From DATEPR01 sp036503065 (GTDB taxonomy: Bacteria; Actinomycetota; Actinomycetes; Mycobacteriales; Pseudonocardiaceae), in contig DASXXM010000561.1 of assembly GCA_036503065.1 (NCBI GenBank), positions 1 to 17,695 of the forward strand: 17,695 bases of DNA. The letters are read 5' to 3'. Each line of letters starts with the position of its first letter. The first letter of the stretch is position 1. Shown here piece after piece: positions 1 through 7,202 of this stretch. The notes below the pieces were generated by a model that worked only from the letters and a program-made list of their open reading frames with translations, made no database searches and was not told where the DNA came from. Made by a program: the position numbers and the translations under genes.

Positions 1-121
1 CTACGCGGCGATTCTGGTGCGCCTGGACCGGATTCCGGTGTCGGAACTCGAAGAACTGATCGTCGAGGCGTGGCTGCTCCGCGCCCCGAAGAAGCTCGCC
101 AGGGAGTACCTCGGGCAGTAG
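1..121 (+). CDS. MmcQ/YjbR-family protein, C-terminal fragment
   Basis: An open frame runs in from the left edge (first full codon at base 2) and stops at TAG 119-121. It gives 39 residues ending in ...APKKLAREYLGQ. The pattern LVRLDRIPVSEL-EELIVEAWLLRAPKKLA matches the end of actinobacterial MmcQ/YjbR (CyaY-like fold) proteins. There the last helices carry a W-x-x-RAPK-[KR]-L signature. These small cytoplasmic proteins are often labelled DNA-binding, but their role is poorly defined. Only the last third of a roughly 120-residue protein is present, so start, promoter and operon partners are outside the window. The family call rests on this short tail and on memory of the signature. Confidence 0.6.
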   Translation, partial: YAAILVRLDRIPVSELEELIVEAWLLRAPKKLAREYLGQ

Positions 122-138
122 CTTCGACCGGGTGCTCG

Positions 139-163
139 GAATGTAGAGCAGTGCTCTCGATTC
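139..163. terminator. Possible bidirectional terminator hairpin
   Basis: GAAT (139-142) pairs with ATTC (160-163), and AGAGC (145-149) pairs with GCTCT (153-157), separated by a 2x2 internal loop. The structure lies between the stop codons of two convergent genes, where a shared terminator is expected. It is short and has no T-run, so the call is modest. Confidence 0.35.
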
Positions 164-202
164 GGAGCGGGTGTACCAGCTCAGGCTCTGCTTCGTCGCT
201 GC

Positions 203-1300
203 TCAGGGCAGCGTGTCGCGCAGGGCGGTCACGCGGTCGACGGCCGCCGTGAACGAGGACTGGCCGAGCCGGCCGGACCGCATCGCGTCGACCAGGGCCG
301 CGTTCACGTTGTCGCCCTGCGTCACGGTGCCGTCCGCACACAGGATCAGGTCCATCCCGGCCTGCGCCGCGAGCACCGACCGGTTCCCGTCGCCGCCGAA
401 CGCCTTGAGGCCGCCCGCTTCGATGGCGTCGGTGACGGTGACGCCCTGGAAGCCGAGGCGGTCGCGCAGTTCGCCCTGCACCACGGCGGACGACAGGCCG
501 GCGGGACGGCCGGCGTCCAGCGCCGGGTAGGTCGCCCAGGACACCATGATCAGCTTGACGCCGGCCGCGATCGCCGCCGGGTAGGGCGCCTCGTCCTTCG
601 CGCGCAGGCCCGACAGCGACACGTTCAGCGTCACCGGCTGCGCGTCCGTGTTCTGGCTCGTGGTGGCCGCGCCCAGGCCGGGGAAGTGTTTGGCCGTGGC
701 CGCCACGCCCACCGGCTGCTGGTTGCCGACGAACGCCTGGCCCAGGCTCGACACGGTGGCCGCGTCGTTGCTGTACGAGCGCTGGAACTCGTCGATGAAG
801 TTGCCGGCCTGGTAGTAGACGTCCAGTACGGGCGCGAGGTTCACGTTCATGCCGACGGACCGCAGGTTCTCGCCCGCGTCGTGCCCGGCCTGGCCTGCCA
901 CGGTCACGGCATCGGCCGACTGGCCGATCTGCTTCTCCGACTGCACCGGGCTGCCCGGTAGGCGCCGGACCTGGCCGCCCTCCTGGTCGGTCATCAGCAG
1001 CAGCGGCGCGTGCACCGGGCTCTGCGCCGCGGCCTGCCGCAACTGGCCGACCACGGAGCTGATCTGGTTGTCGCTGGAGATGTTGTCACCGAAGAAGATC
1101 ACGCCGGCCGCCTGCCCGGCCTCGATGCGCTGGATCAGGGCGGCGGGCGGGGTGAGGCCGGTGTAGGAGTAGATGATCCGCTGGCCCGCCTCCTGTTGCG
1201 GGGTCAGCGTGACCGATTGGTTCACGGGCGCCGCGACGGCCGCCGTCAGGATGGTGGCGACGAGGGTGACCCAGTTGAGGTGGCGCCGTAAACTGGTCAT
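203..1300 (-). CDS. Secreted GH3 protein (beta-N-acetylhexosaminidase/NagZ-like)
   Basis: This 365-aa product has GH3 N-terminal (TIM-barrel) features: TDQEGGQVRRL at 104-114, KHFPGLG at 204-210 and TVTDAIEAGG at 288-297, where Asp291 is the expected nucleophile. The first 24 residues (MTSLRRHLNW followed by a hydrophobic run to AVAA) look like a signal peptide, so it should act outside the cell or at the wall. The NagZ-type family releases N-acetylglucosamine from peptidoglycan or chitin fragments. NagZ enzymes carry an Asp-x-His acid/base dyad just after KHFPGHG. Here that stretch reads GAATTSQNTD, with no His, and the second His of the GHG motif is Leu. Activity may therefore be altered or belong to another GH3 subgroup. 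The ATG at 1300 has no clear ribosome-binding site. The gene is convergent with the fragment at 1-121. Confidence 0.85.
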   Translation of the reverse strand: MTSLRRHLNWVTLVATILTAAVAAPVNQSVTLTPQQEAGQRIIYSYTGLTPPAALIQRIEAGQAAGVIFFGDNISSDNQISSVVGQLRQAAAQSPVHAPLLLMTDQEGGQVRRLPGSPVQSEKQIGQSADAVTVAGQAGHDAGENLRSVGMNVNLAPVLDVYYQAGNFIDEFQRSYSNDAATVSSLGQAFVGNQQPVGVAATAKHFPGLGAATTSQNTDAQPVTLNVSLSGLRAKDEAPYPAAIAAGVKLIMVSWATYPALDAGRPAGLSSAVVQGELRDRLGFQGVTVTDAIEAGGLKAFGGDGNRSVLAAQAGMDLILCADGTVTQGDNVNAALVDAMRSGRLGQSSFTAAVDRVTALRDTLP

Positions 1301-1323
1301 GAATCCATGAGTACCACACCGGA

Positions 1324-1361
1324 TAGGATGGATAATCTCGAACTATTCACACTACGGGGAG
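1324..1361 (+). promoter_or_regulatory. Possible promoter and ribosome-binding site for the 1367 gene
   Basis: TAGGAT (1324-1329) and GATAAT (1331-1336) are candidate -10 hexamers in an AT-richer patch. GGGGAG (1356-1361) sits 5 nt before GTG 1367 and decides that start over the ATG at 1307, which has no such site. No convincing -35 is visible. Confidence 0.35.
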
Positions 1362-1366
1362 TCGTC

Positions 1367-2248
1367 GTGACAGCGGATCCGAGGGCGGCGGTGTTGGCCG
1401 AGGTCGCGTCGCTCGCCGAGCACGGCGGCCTGTCCATGAAACCCGCGGAACTGCACACCGACCTCCCGCCCGGCCCGCCGACCGAGGCGGCTCTCCCGCA
1501 CCAACCCGGCACCGGCGGCGGCTTGGACGGCATCGCCGTGGACGCCCGCCGGTTCGCCCACGTCATCGTGGCACCCGCCCTGTTGGCGTTGGTGGGCATG
1601 CTGGTGCTGGCCGGGGTGGCCACGGTCGTGGCACTGACCACGGGGGTGCTGCTGGCGGTCATGGTCGCCATCGTCGGGATGCTCGGTCTCGGCGGGGCCG
1701 GCATGGTCGTCGCGTGGCGCCTGTCGCGACGTTCGTTGCCCCGCAACGAGATCACCCCGTCGTGGCGGTCACGACAGGCCTGGCTCGGGCCGTGGGCGCA
1801 GTCCCAGGAACGCAGGCTCGTCTTCGTCGCCGTGGACACCGTGGCTCGGATCGCGCGCAGCACCGCATGGGCATCGGACGACCTCGACGACCACCGGATC
1901 CGGCTGGACCTGGTCACCGAACTGGACGAAATCGACGAACAGGCATTCCAGCTCGCGGTGCTGCGGCGCAAGCTGGGCGATCAGCCCGACGAGCAACACG
2001 CGGCCGCGCTGCGGCGCAGCTGGGACGCACTGGTGGACCGGGTGAGCGCCCTGTCGGCCTACGCGGATCGGTTGGCGGCACTGCAATCCGAGCGCAACGC
2101 CGTGGCCGCCGACAGTGCGGTGGCCCGGCTGCTCGCGGGCACTGCTCGCGACGAACTGGCGTCGGAGCAGGTCCGCGACCTCACGGCGAGTGCCGTCGAC
2201 CCGACGGACGTCACCAACTACGGGACGTCGCATAGGAATGCGACGTGA
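1367..2248 (+). CDS. Hypothetical membrane protein, two transmembrane helices
   Basis: I do not recognise a named family. With GTG 1367 as start the protein is 293 aa. It has a Pro-rich cytoplasm-like N-terminus (1-60), then two adjacent hydrophobic segments (about 66-90 and 92-117) forming a hairpin, followed by Arg residues. The C-terminal half is charged, with long Leu/Glu/Arg-rich helices (about 170-270, e.g. LDEIDEQAFQLAVLRRKLG) that may form a coiled coil. An in-frame ATG at 1307 would add 20 residues but lacks a ribosome-binding site. The last 38 bases overlap, antisense, the end of the AIM24-family gene on the other strand. Partner and function are unknown; lying beside AIM24 and SPFH genes makes a membrane-associated role reasonable, but that is inference. 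Confidence 0.75.
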   Translation: MTADPRAAVLAEVASLAEHGGLSMKPAELHTDLPPGPPTEAALPHQPGTGGGLDGIAVDARRFAHVIVAPALLALVGMLVLAGVATVVALTTGVLLAVMVAIVGMLGLGGAGMVVAWRLSRRSLPRNEITPSWRSRQAWLGPWAQSQERRLVFVAVDTVARIARSTAWASDDLDDHRIRLDLVTELDEIDEQAFQLAVLRRKLGDQPDEQHAAALRRSWDALVDRVSALSAYADRLAALQSERNAVAADSAVARLLAGTARDELASEQVRDLTASAVDPTDVTNYGTSHRNAT

Positions 2249-3098
2249 TCGGCGAGGAGTTCTCCGGCCGCTGGTAGACCGACTGCACCGCGACCCGGCC
2301 GGGCCCGATCAGCCGCAGCCACATGCTCCGGTAGTTGTAGCTGCGGCGCCAGGTGAACAGGCCCTGCGAATGCGGGTACTCCAGGTGCAGGTGCATGTTC
2401 ACCGACAGGTCCCGGTACAGCAGCGCGCTCGGCTGCACCAACAGCGTCTCGCGCGGTGCCAGGTCCCGCACGAACGTGTTGCCCGGCGAGTGCAGCAGCA
2501 ACAGCCCCGGTGCGCCCTGCGCGCCGAAGATGTCGCCGTACATGCCCATCGGGTAGTGCGTCTCGCGCTCGTCGCCCGATCCCGTGACGTACCAGACGGG
2601 TGAAGACTCCCAGGTGTACTTGACGTTCCCGGTCGCGGCCAGGAACCGGTGCTCGCGCACCCACATCCGCTGCCCGTGTTCCAGCGGCAGCACCACGAGA
2701 TCGCCCGCGTGGTTGTCCGACAGCGCGATGTGTCCCGGGCCCCGGCCCTCCACCATGATCAGCGGCATGCCGGCCATCATCCGGGTCCAGCCGCCAGCCA
2801 GGCTCATGTTGGTGAGCTGGGCGTTCGGGTCGGCCCACAGCAGCGAGTGGTGCGAGAAGTAGATGTAGTCGTCGCCGGTGAGCGCGAAGTCGGCGACGGG
2901 CACGTAGGTGCCCTCGATCTGCAGACGGGACTGGCCGAACTGGATGCGGGCCATGTCCCTGGTCGCGGGCTGTTTCTGCCAGCCGGACGCGCTGATGTGG
3001 GCGCGGACGTCGATCGGCGCGCCGCAGCGCGGGCAGGCCGTCGCGGTCGGGTCGGACAGTTGGCGGCAGTAGCGGCAGTGGAAGGCCGGCGCGGTCAT
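2211..3098 (-). CDS. AIM24-family protein with N-terminal zinc ribbon (second of pair)
   Basis: This 295-aa protein starts with a zinc-ribbon Cys set, C8-x2-C11 and C22-x2-C25 (CRYC...CPRC). An AIM24/DUF124 double-stranded beta-helix domain follows (about 45-275). Family-typical stretches are FSHHSLLWADP, GPGHIALSDN, GDLVVLPLEHGQ, REHRFLAATGNVKY, PGLLLLHSPGNTF and GPGRVAVQSVY. AIM24 proteins are named after a yeast mitochondrial protein; bacterial homologues have no firmly assigned biochemical role. The gene begins 7 nt after the stop of a paralogous AIM24 gene, with GAGGG just before its ATG, so the two are probably translated from one mRNA. Its 3' end overlaps the convergent membrane-protein gene by 38 bp. 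A C-terminal Ser/Thr/His-rich tail extends past the domain into the overlap. Confidence 0.88.
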   Translation of the reverse strand: MTAPAFHCRYCRQLSDPTATACPRCGAPIDVRAHISASGWQKQPATRDMARIQFGQSRLQIEGTYVPVADFALTGDDYIYFSHHSLLWADPNAQLTNMSLAGGWTRMMAGMPLIMVEGRGPGHIALSDNHAGDLVVLPLEHGQRMWVREHRFLAATGNVKYTWESSPVWYVTGSGDERETHYPMGMYGDIFGAQGAPGLLLLHSPGNTFVRDLAPRETLLVQPSALLYRDLSVNMHLHLEYPHSQGLFTWRRSYNYRSMWLRLIGPGRVAVQSVYQRPENSSPITSHSYATSRSW

Positions 3099-3105
3099 CA
3101 GGCCC

Positions 3106-3915
3106 TCACTCCGAGTGGTGGTGGACGTACATCGACTGGATGCCGACGCGACCCGGACCGGTCATCTCGGCCAGGTACATGCCGTGCCGCATGAGACCCG
3201 TGCGCAGCTTCTGCTGGACCGCCTGCATCTGCACCGCGGAGTCCTTGTAGAGCCAGCCGCCCGGCTCGACCAGGATCTTCTCCCCCGGCCGCAGCATGCG
3301 TTCGAAGACGTTTCCGTAGCCGTGCAACATAAGCAGCCCCGGCGAGCCGGCCGTGACGAACCGGTCCATGAACATGCCGCCGCCGCCGTGCAGCACGTTG
3401 GCGAGGCCCTTGATCCGGACGAACGAGTAGTTGATGTTGCCGGACGCCACCAGGAACGCGTGCTCGCGCACGTCCAGTTCCATGCCGGGATGCAGCGGCA
3501 GCACGACCAGTTCGCCCGGCGCGTCACGGGAGAACGCCACCCGGCCGGGGCCCTGCGCCACGGTCACCACGAACGGCATCCCGCCCAGCGCCCGCTTGAA
3601 GCCGCCGCCTGTGTTCAGCGCGGAGATCGGCGCGTGCTCGTCCTTCCACAGCATCACGTGGTGCTCGAAGAACACCGCGTCGCCCTGGGCCAGGTTGAGT
3701 TCGGCCACCGGCACCAGCTCGCCCTCGACCTGGCAGGTGCTGTTGGCGAAGCGGAACTCGGTCATGTCACGCAGTCGCGGGGCCTCGCGCCAGCCCGAGT
3801 CGGAGACCCGGTCCCGCTCGTCCAGCGGCGCCCCACAGGTCAGGCAGCTGGTGTTGCCCGGCGGATTCTGGCCACGACACCAGTGGCATTCGATCCGATC
3901 CACAGCGTTCTCCAT
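3106..3915 (-). CDS. AIM24-family protein with N-terminal zinc ribbon (first of pair)
   Basis: Up to 269 aa. The zinc ribbon is C10/C13 and C24/C27 (CHWC...CLTC), then an AIM24 domain with FFEHHVMLWKDE, GPGRVAFSRD, GELVVLPLHPG, REHAFLVASGNINYSF, SPGLLMLHGYGNVF and GPGRVGIQSMYVHHH. It is clearly paralogous to the next gene downstream, which suggests local duplication with divergence. The start is uncertain. ATG 3915 has no well-spaced ribosome-binding site, whereas GTG 3903 lies 6 nt after GGAG and would shorten the protein by four residues; both keep the zinc ribbon. The frame stays open upstream through the antisense of the SPFH gene, which I take as a high-GC artefact. It is the first gene of a two-gene leftward operon, divergent from the SPFH gene. 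Confidence 0.87.
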   Translation of the reverse strand: MENAVDRIECHWCRGQNPPGNTSCLTCGAPLDERDRVSDSGWREAPRLRDMTEFRFANSTCQVEGELVPVAELNLAQGDAVFFEHHVMLWKDEHAPISALNTGGGFKRALGGMPFVVTVAQGPGRVAFSRDAPGELVVLPLHPGMELDVREHAFLVASGNINYSFVRIKGLANVLHGGGGMFMDRFVTAGSPGLLMLHGYGNVFERMLRPGEKILVEPGGWLYKDSAVQMQAVQQKLRTGLMRHGMYLAEMTGPGRVGIQSMYVHHHSE

Positions 3916-4053
3916 TCCCACTTCACGGCACCCCAACCGGCCCGCTCGGTGCGTAGAAGCTAGCAGCGCAGCTGCCCCGTAGTGCCGACTTCCCGTCAAC
4001 GCCGTGCGCCGCCCGGTAGGGTTTGGCCCAAACGGGAGGTCGTGGAGGCAACG
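3916..4053. promoter_or_regulatory. Divergent control region, AIM24 operon / SPFH gene
   Basis: These 138 bp separate two divergent genes and must hold both promoters. On the + strand TAGGGT (4017-4022) is a plausible -10, and GGAGG (4044-4048) sits 5 nt before GTG 4054 and sets the SPFH start. No clear -35 is visible on either strand. A shared region would allow joint control of the AIM24 pair and the SPFH gene. Confidence 0.45.
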
Positions 4054-5208
4054 GTGGCACTGTTCAGCCGAGAATTCATCGCGGTACCGGACGACCGAAA
4101 AGGACAACTGGTCTACAAGTGGCCGGACGTCAACATCAGGCGGTACACCCGGGCCATCGTCAACGCCGACGAGGTGGCGCTGTTCGTGAACACCGGCCAG
4201 GTCGTGCAGACCATGGGGCCGGGCCGCCACCAGATCGACGCGAACGAACTCCCCGGCCTCGGCGCCCTGGTCGACCTCGCCACCGGCGGCAACGCCTACC
4301 GGGCCGAGCTGTACTTCGTCGGCAGCCGCGAATACACCGGCTTCACGTTCGGCGGCCGGATCGACGATGTGCAGGACAGCCAGACCGGGCTGATCGTGAC
4401 CCTGCGGGTGTTCGGCGACTACGCGTTGCGCGTCGTCGACCCGATCCGGCTGATCACCAACCTGCTGTCCACCGTCGACGTCACGAACAACGACCGAGTG
4501 AGCGGCTGGGTGAGCGACCAACTGCTGAAGGTGATGCGCACGGACATCACCAACCAGATCGTGCGCAACGGCTGGCCGATCCTGGGCCTGTCGGCCTACA
4601 CGCCGGAGATCGAGCAGACCGTGATCGCCAAGGCCAACGAACAGTTGTCCGCCTACGGCGTCGCACTCACCCGGATGGGCAACTTCGACGTGAACCTCGC
4701 GCCGGAGGACGCCGCCCAACTCAAGGGTTTGGCCAAGGACACCAGCTACTCCCGGCTGGCGGGCGGCTTCAACCAGTACGCGGCGGGCGAGATGGCACTG
4801 GGTGCCGGCCAGGGCATGGCGCAGGGCGGCGGCGCGGTCGGCGGCGCGTTCCTGGCCGCGGGCCTGGGAATGGGCGGCGCCGCGGTGGCGCAACCCGGTC
4901 TGCCGGCCGCACCGCCGCCCGCCGGTTTCGCCGGTGGTGCCCCCGGTGGCTACACCGGCCCACCACCGGCAGGCCAGCCCGCCCAGCAGGGCGCCCTGCC
5001 GATCGGCGCCACACCGGCCCCGACGCCCCCGCCGGGCGTGCCGCCCGTCGGGTGTGCCAACTGCCAGGCCAACAATCCGGCCGGCTCGAAGTTCTGCATG
5101 AGCTGTGGGCAGCCACTTGCCGCGCCCGCGGTGCACTGCACGGCGTGTGGCGCGGAACTCCCGTCCGGCGCCCGGTTCTGCGCATCCTGCGGCACCGCGG
5201 TCGGCTGA
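4054..5208 (+). CDS. SPFH-domain (YdjI/virion-core-like) protein with C-terminal double zinc ribbon
   Basis: A 384-aa protein. Residues about 5-75 (FIAVPDDRKGQLVYKWPDVN, VNADEVALFVNTGQVVQTMGPGRHQID) match the N-terminus of the SPFH 'virion core' group that includes Bacillus YdjI. An SPFH/band-7 domain runs to about 225. A Gly/Ala/Pro/Gln-rich linker follows (about 245-330), then two zinc ribbons: C334/C337/C348/C351 and C362/C365/C376/C379. SPFH proteins form membrane-associated oligomers. In B. subtilis YdjI and the zinc-ribbon protein YdjG help place the stress protein PspA at the membrane; no PspA gene is visible here. GTG 4054 is chosen because GGAGG lies 5 nt upstream; a GTG at 3982 is in frame but unsupported. 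Divergence from two zinc-ribbon AIM24 genes suggests a common membrane-linked function. Confidence 0.88.
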   Translation: MALFSREFIAVPDDRKGQLVYKWPDVNIRRYTRAIVNADEVALFVNTGQVVQTMGPGRHQIDANELPGLGALVDLATGGNAYRAELYFVGSREYTGFTFGGRIDDVQDSQTGLIVTLRVFGDYALRVVDPIRLITNLLSTVDVTNNDRVSGWVSDQLLKVMRTDITNQIVRNGWPILGLSAYTPEIEQTVIAKANEQLSAYGVALTRMGNFDVNLAPEDAAQLKGLAKDTSYSRLAGGFNQYAAGEMALGAGQGMAQGGGAVGGAFLAAGLGMGGAAVAQPGLPAAPPPAGFAGGAPGGYTGPPPAGQPAQQGALPIGATPAPTPPPGVPPVGCANCQANNPAGSKFCMSCGQPLAAPAVHCTACGAELPSGARFCASCGTAVG

Positions 5209-5209
5209 C

Positions 5210-5239
5210 GTTGGTGGGTGCCCGCGGGCACCCACCAAC
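5210..5239. terminator. Bidirectional terminator, perfect 30-bp palindrome
   Basis: Arms 5210-5224 (GTTGGTGGGTGCCCG) and 5225-5239 are perfect inverted repeats, 15 bp each with no spacer. The palindrome fits exactly between the SPFH stop (5208) and the opposing stop (5246). It lacks a strong T-run, as is common in actinomycetes. Confidence 0.85.
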
Positions 5240-5245
5240 CTTCGT

Positions 5246-5533
5246 TCAGTGGGCGCCGACGGACTGGTGCTCGGAGGCCAGGCCGGCCGGTGCCGACGCG
5301 ATGGACCGCTGGATGGCCTCGACGAGCGCCAGCGCCGCCTCCTCGGTCAGCTCCACCGCGACGCGCGCGGACGGGCCGAGCGACGGGTTGATGAAGTCGA
5401 TGTTGAGCGTGTGGGCGAACTGCGCGTGCACCGGATGGTCCACGTAGACGGTGGCGTGGCTCACGCCGAACCAGCCGCTCGCGCCCTTGCCGCTGCCGAC
5501 CAGTTCGACCTTCTCGGTCTGGTACGTGCACAT
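5246..5533 (-). CDS. Conserved small actinobacterial protein (DUF6295-like)
   Basis: A 95-aa protein starting MCTYQTEKVELVGSGKGASG, with HATVYVDHPVHAQFAHTLNIDF in the middle and a helical end (SARVAVELTEEAALALVEAIQRSIA). I recall this start and the YVDHPVHA...HTLNIDF core as a conserved actinobacterial family, probably DUF6295, but the DUF number is from memory. No function is known to me. GGAG lies 5 nt before the ATG. It begins 10 nt after the stop of the dienelactone-hydrolase-type gene, so it is almost certainly co-expressed with it. The Cys and clustered His residues could bind metal, which is speculation. It ends at the palindromic terminator. Confidence 0.75.
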   Translation of the reverse strand: MCTYQTEKVELVGSGKGASGWFGVSHATVYVDHPVHAQFAHTLNIDFINPSLGPSARVAVELTEEAALALVEAIQRSIASAPAGLASEHQSVGAH

Positions 5534-5543
5534 ACGGTCTCCT

Positions 5544-6287
5544 TCAGCTGGCTAGGTTCTTGCCGTAGAACTCGAGAATGCGTTCCCAGCCGGCCACCGC
5601 GGCCTCCGGCCGGTAGTTGGGCCGGTTGACCGCGAAGAACGCGTGGCCCGCGCCGTCGAACGTGTGGAACTCGTGTGGCTTGCCCACCCGGTCCAGCTCC
5701 GCGGACAGCGCCGCGGTCTCGTCGGGGGCCGGGTACGAGTCGTCCGCGCCGAACAGGCCGAGCAGCGGGCACGACAGCTGGTCCGCGATCCCCAGCAGCG
5801 GCGTAACTTTCAGCGGCGCGCCATCCGGCGGCGTGTTGACGATGAAGGCGCCATAGCAGTCCACCGCAGCGTCCAGCCGCAGCGAACATGCCGCCAGGAA
5901 CGACTGCCGGCCGCCGGAGCAGTAGCCGATCACGCCGATCCGGCCGTTGGCGCCCTCCAGTGAGTTGAGGTATTGGGCGCCACCGTCCACGTCGCCGACC
6001 AGCCGCTCGTCCGGCACGCCGCCGTTGGCCCGTGCCGCCGCGGCCGCGTCGTCCGGGCTCGCGCCGGGTGCCTCGCGGGAGTACAGGTTCGGACAGATGG
6101 ACGCGTAGCCCTCCGCCGCGAACCGGCGGACGATCTCCTTCGTCTGGATGTCGTAGCCGGGCATGTGGTGGATCACGACTACTCCGCCGCGCGGGGTGTC
6201 CCCGAGCGGACGCGAGAGGTAGGCCTCGATCTCGTCACCGCCGTGCCCGGTGATGGTGACGGTGCCGGCCTGGATCGCGTCCTTCAT
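5544..6287 (-). CDS. Dienelactone hydrolase family protein (alpha/beta hydrolase)
   Basis: A 247-aa cytoplasmic alpha/beta hydrolase. The triad is readable: nucleophile Cys123 in GYCSGG, Asp182 in FGADDSYP and His215 in GAGHAFF. True dienelactone hydrolases also need a Glu near residue 36 (QEIFG-type motif). Here the equivalent stretch is VVVIHHMPGYD, without that Glu, so hydrolysis of dienelactone itself is doubtful; a related ester or lactone is more likely. I chose ATG 6287 because AAGGAG lies 6 nt upstream; an in-frame ATG at 6335 would overlap the MarR gene's stop. It is the middle gene of a leftward MarR / hydrolase / small-protein operon (44-nt and 10-nt gaps). MarR control of a hydrolase suggests induction by an aromatic or otherwise toxic compound, by inference. 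Confidence 0.88.
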   Translation of the reverse strand: MKDAIQAGTVTITGHGGDEIEAYLSRPLGDTPRGGVVVIHHMPGYDIQTKEIVRRFAAEGYASICPNLYSREAPGASPDDAAAAARANGGVPDERLVGDVDGGAQYLNSLEGANGRIGVIGYCSGGRQSFLAACSLRLDAAVDCYGAFIVNTPPDGAPLKVTPLLGIADQLSCPLLGLFGADDSYPAPDETAALSAELDRVGKPHEFHTFDGAGHAFFAVNRPNYRPEAAVAGWERILEFYGKNLAS

Positions 6288-6331
6288 AAGTTGCTCCTTT
6301 TGTTGTCCGGCAAGGATTTCCGGCAGACACA

Positions 6332-6781
6332 TCACATCAGATCCGCCATCCGCTCCAGGAGCGGGATGATCGCGATCAGCCTGCGCTGTTCGGCCGGGCT
6401 GAATCCGTGCGCCAGCGCGGACGCCATGCGTTCCGCGTTGCGCGAACGGCGGTCCACCAGGACGCGACGGCCCGCGTCGGTGATGGACAACACAACGCGG
6501 CGGCCGTCGGTGGGGTCGGTGGCGCGCTCGACAAGGCCGCGGCGCTCCAGCACCGCCAGCGTGGCGCCCATGGCCTGCGGCCGCACCCGCTCCCGGTCGG
6601 CCAGCACGCCGGGCGTTGCCGCACCGTGCCGGTCGAGTTGGGCCAGCACGGATACCTCGGACATCGTCGGCTCGCCGGGGTCGCGGTCCTGACGCAGCCG
6701 GCGCACGATCCGCCCCAGCGCCACTCGAAGATCACAGCCGGCCCGTACCAGGTCGGCGTCGGTGGGCTCGATTTCCGCCAC
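6332..6781 (-). CDS. MarR-family transcriptional regulator
   Basis: With GTG 6781 as start the protein is 149 aa, the usual MarR length. The winged helix spans about 40-105: TMSEVSVLAQLDRHG, recognition region RPQAMGATLAVLERRGLV, then the wing DPTDGRR (89-95) and VVLSITDAGRR. Flanking N- and C-terminal helices would form the dimer interface. No ATG lies near the domain start. GTG 6781 has no ribosome-binding site but sits only about 9 nt downstream of a -10-like TAAGTT, so a leaderless transcript is plausible. The frame is open upstream to 6877, without support. It leads an operon with the hydrolase and the small protein and probably represses its own operon through the palindrome in its promoter. 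Confidence 0.85.
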   Translation of the reverse strand: MAEIEPTDADLVRAGCDLRVALGRIVRRLRQDRDPGEPTMSEVSVLAQLDRHGAATPGVLADRERVRPQAMGATLAVLERRGLVERATDPTDGRRVVLSITDAGRRVLVDRRSRNAERMASALAHGFSPAEQRRLIAIIPLLERMADLM

Positions 6782-6789
6782 AGACAGTA

Positions 6790-6818
6790 AACTTAGCCTT
6801 ATCAGTTCGGATGCACAA
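6790..6818 (-). promoter_or_regulatory. Putative marR promoter with overlapping operator
   Basis: On the minus strand, TTGTGC (6818-6813) and TAAGTT (6795-6790) stand 17 nt apart, as -35 and -10. Across the spacer and -10 lies an imperfect palindrome AACTnA-N6-TnAGTT (6790-6807). That position and symmetry suit autorepression by a dimeric MarR protein. The hexamers are weak matches. Confidence 0.4.
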
Positions 6819-7202
6819 ATCACCCTATCCAGGGGGCTGACCTGCTGTTTCGTCACGCAGGCGGGTCGGCGGACCACGTTTGCCCCAACGCCTTCGCCTG
6901 ATCGGGCCGGTACCGGTACAGGGTCGGCGGGATGGGCGTAGACTCGGCTGCGCTCGCCGGAATCAGACGATGGTGTCCCGGGGTACCCGGCCCAGCCGGG
7001 CTCGGTCGACCCGCCGCTGGTCTTGCGCGAGTGACCCGCTCAACTTAATTCCGTCGAGGTATGGCGGTGCGGTGGCGTGCGGGCGACACGGACACCAGAT
7101 GTTCAACTTAATGACAGGGAGCCAACGAACTCGCTTCAGCTCGTCGCACGATATTTGTTGATGCCAATCCCTTCCATCACCCATTTTGGGGAGCTCTTCG
7201 AC
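6819..7202. other. Intergenic region without a convincing gene
   Basis: I find no coding frame with actinomycete-like composition. It holds a small hairpin (CCCGGC 6986-6991 with GCCGGG 6995-7000) and a direct repeat TCAACTTAAT at 7040-7049 and 7103-7112. The repeat lies in an AT-richer patch before the small ORF at 7203 and may belong to its control region. Confidence 0.5.

Noticed and set aside
3916..5238. Long minus-strand open frame continuing the AIM24 gene across the whole SPFH gene
   Set aside because: It is antisense to a clearly conserved SPFH protein, has low-complexity Arg/Gly/Ala/Val/His composition, and the AIM24 domain begins only at about 3915.
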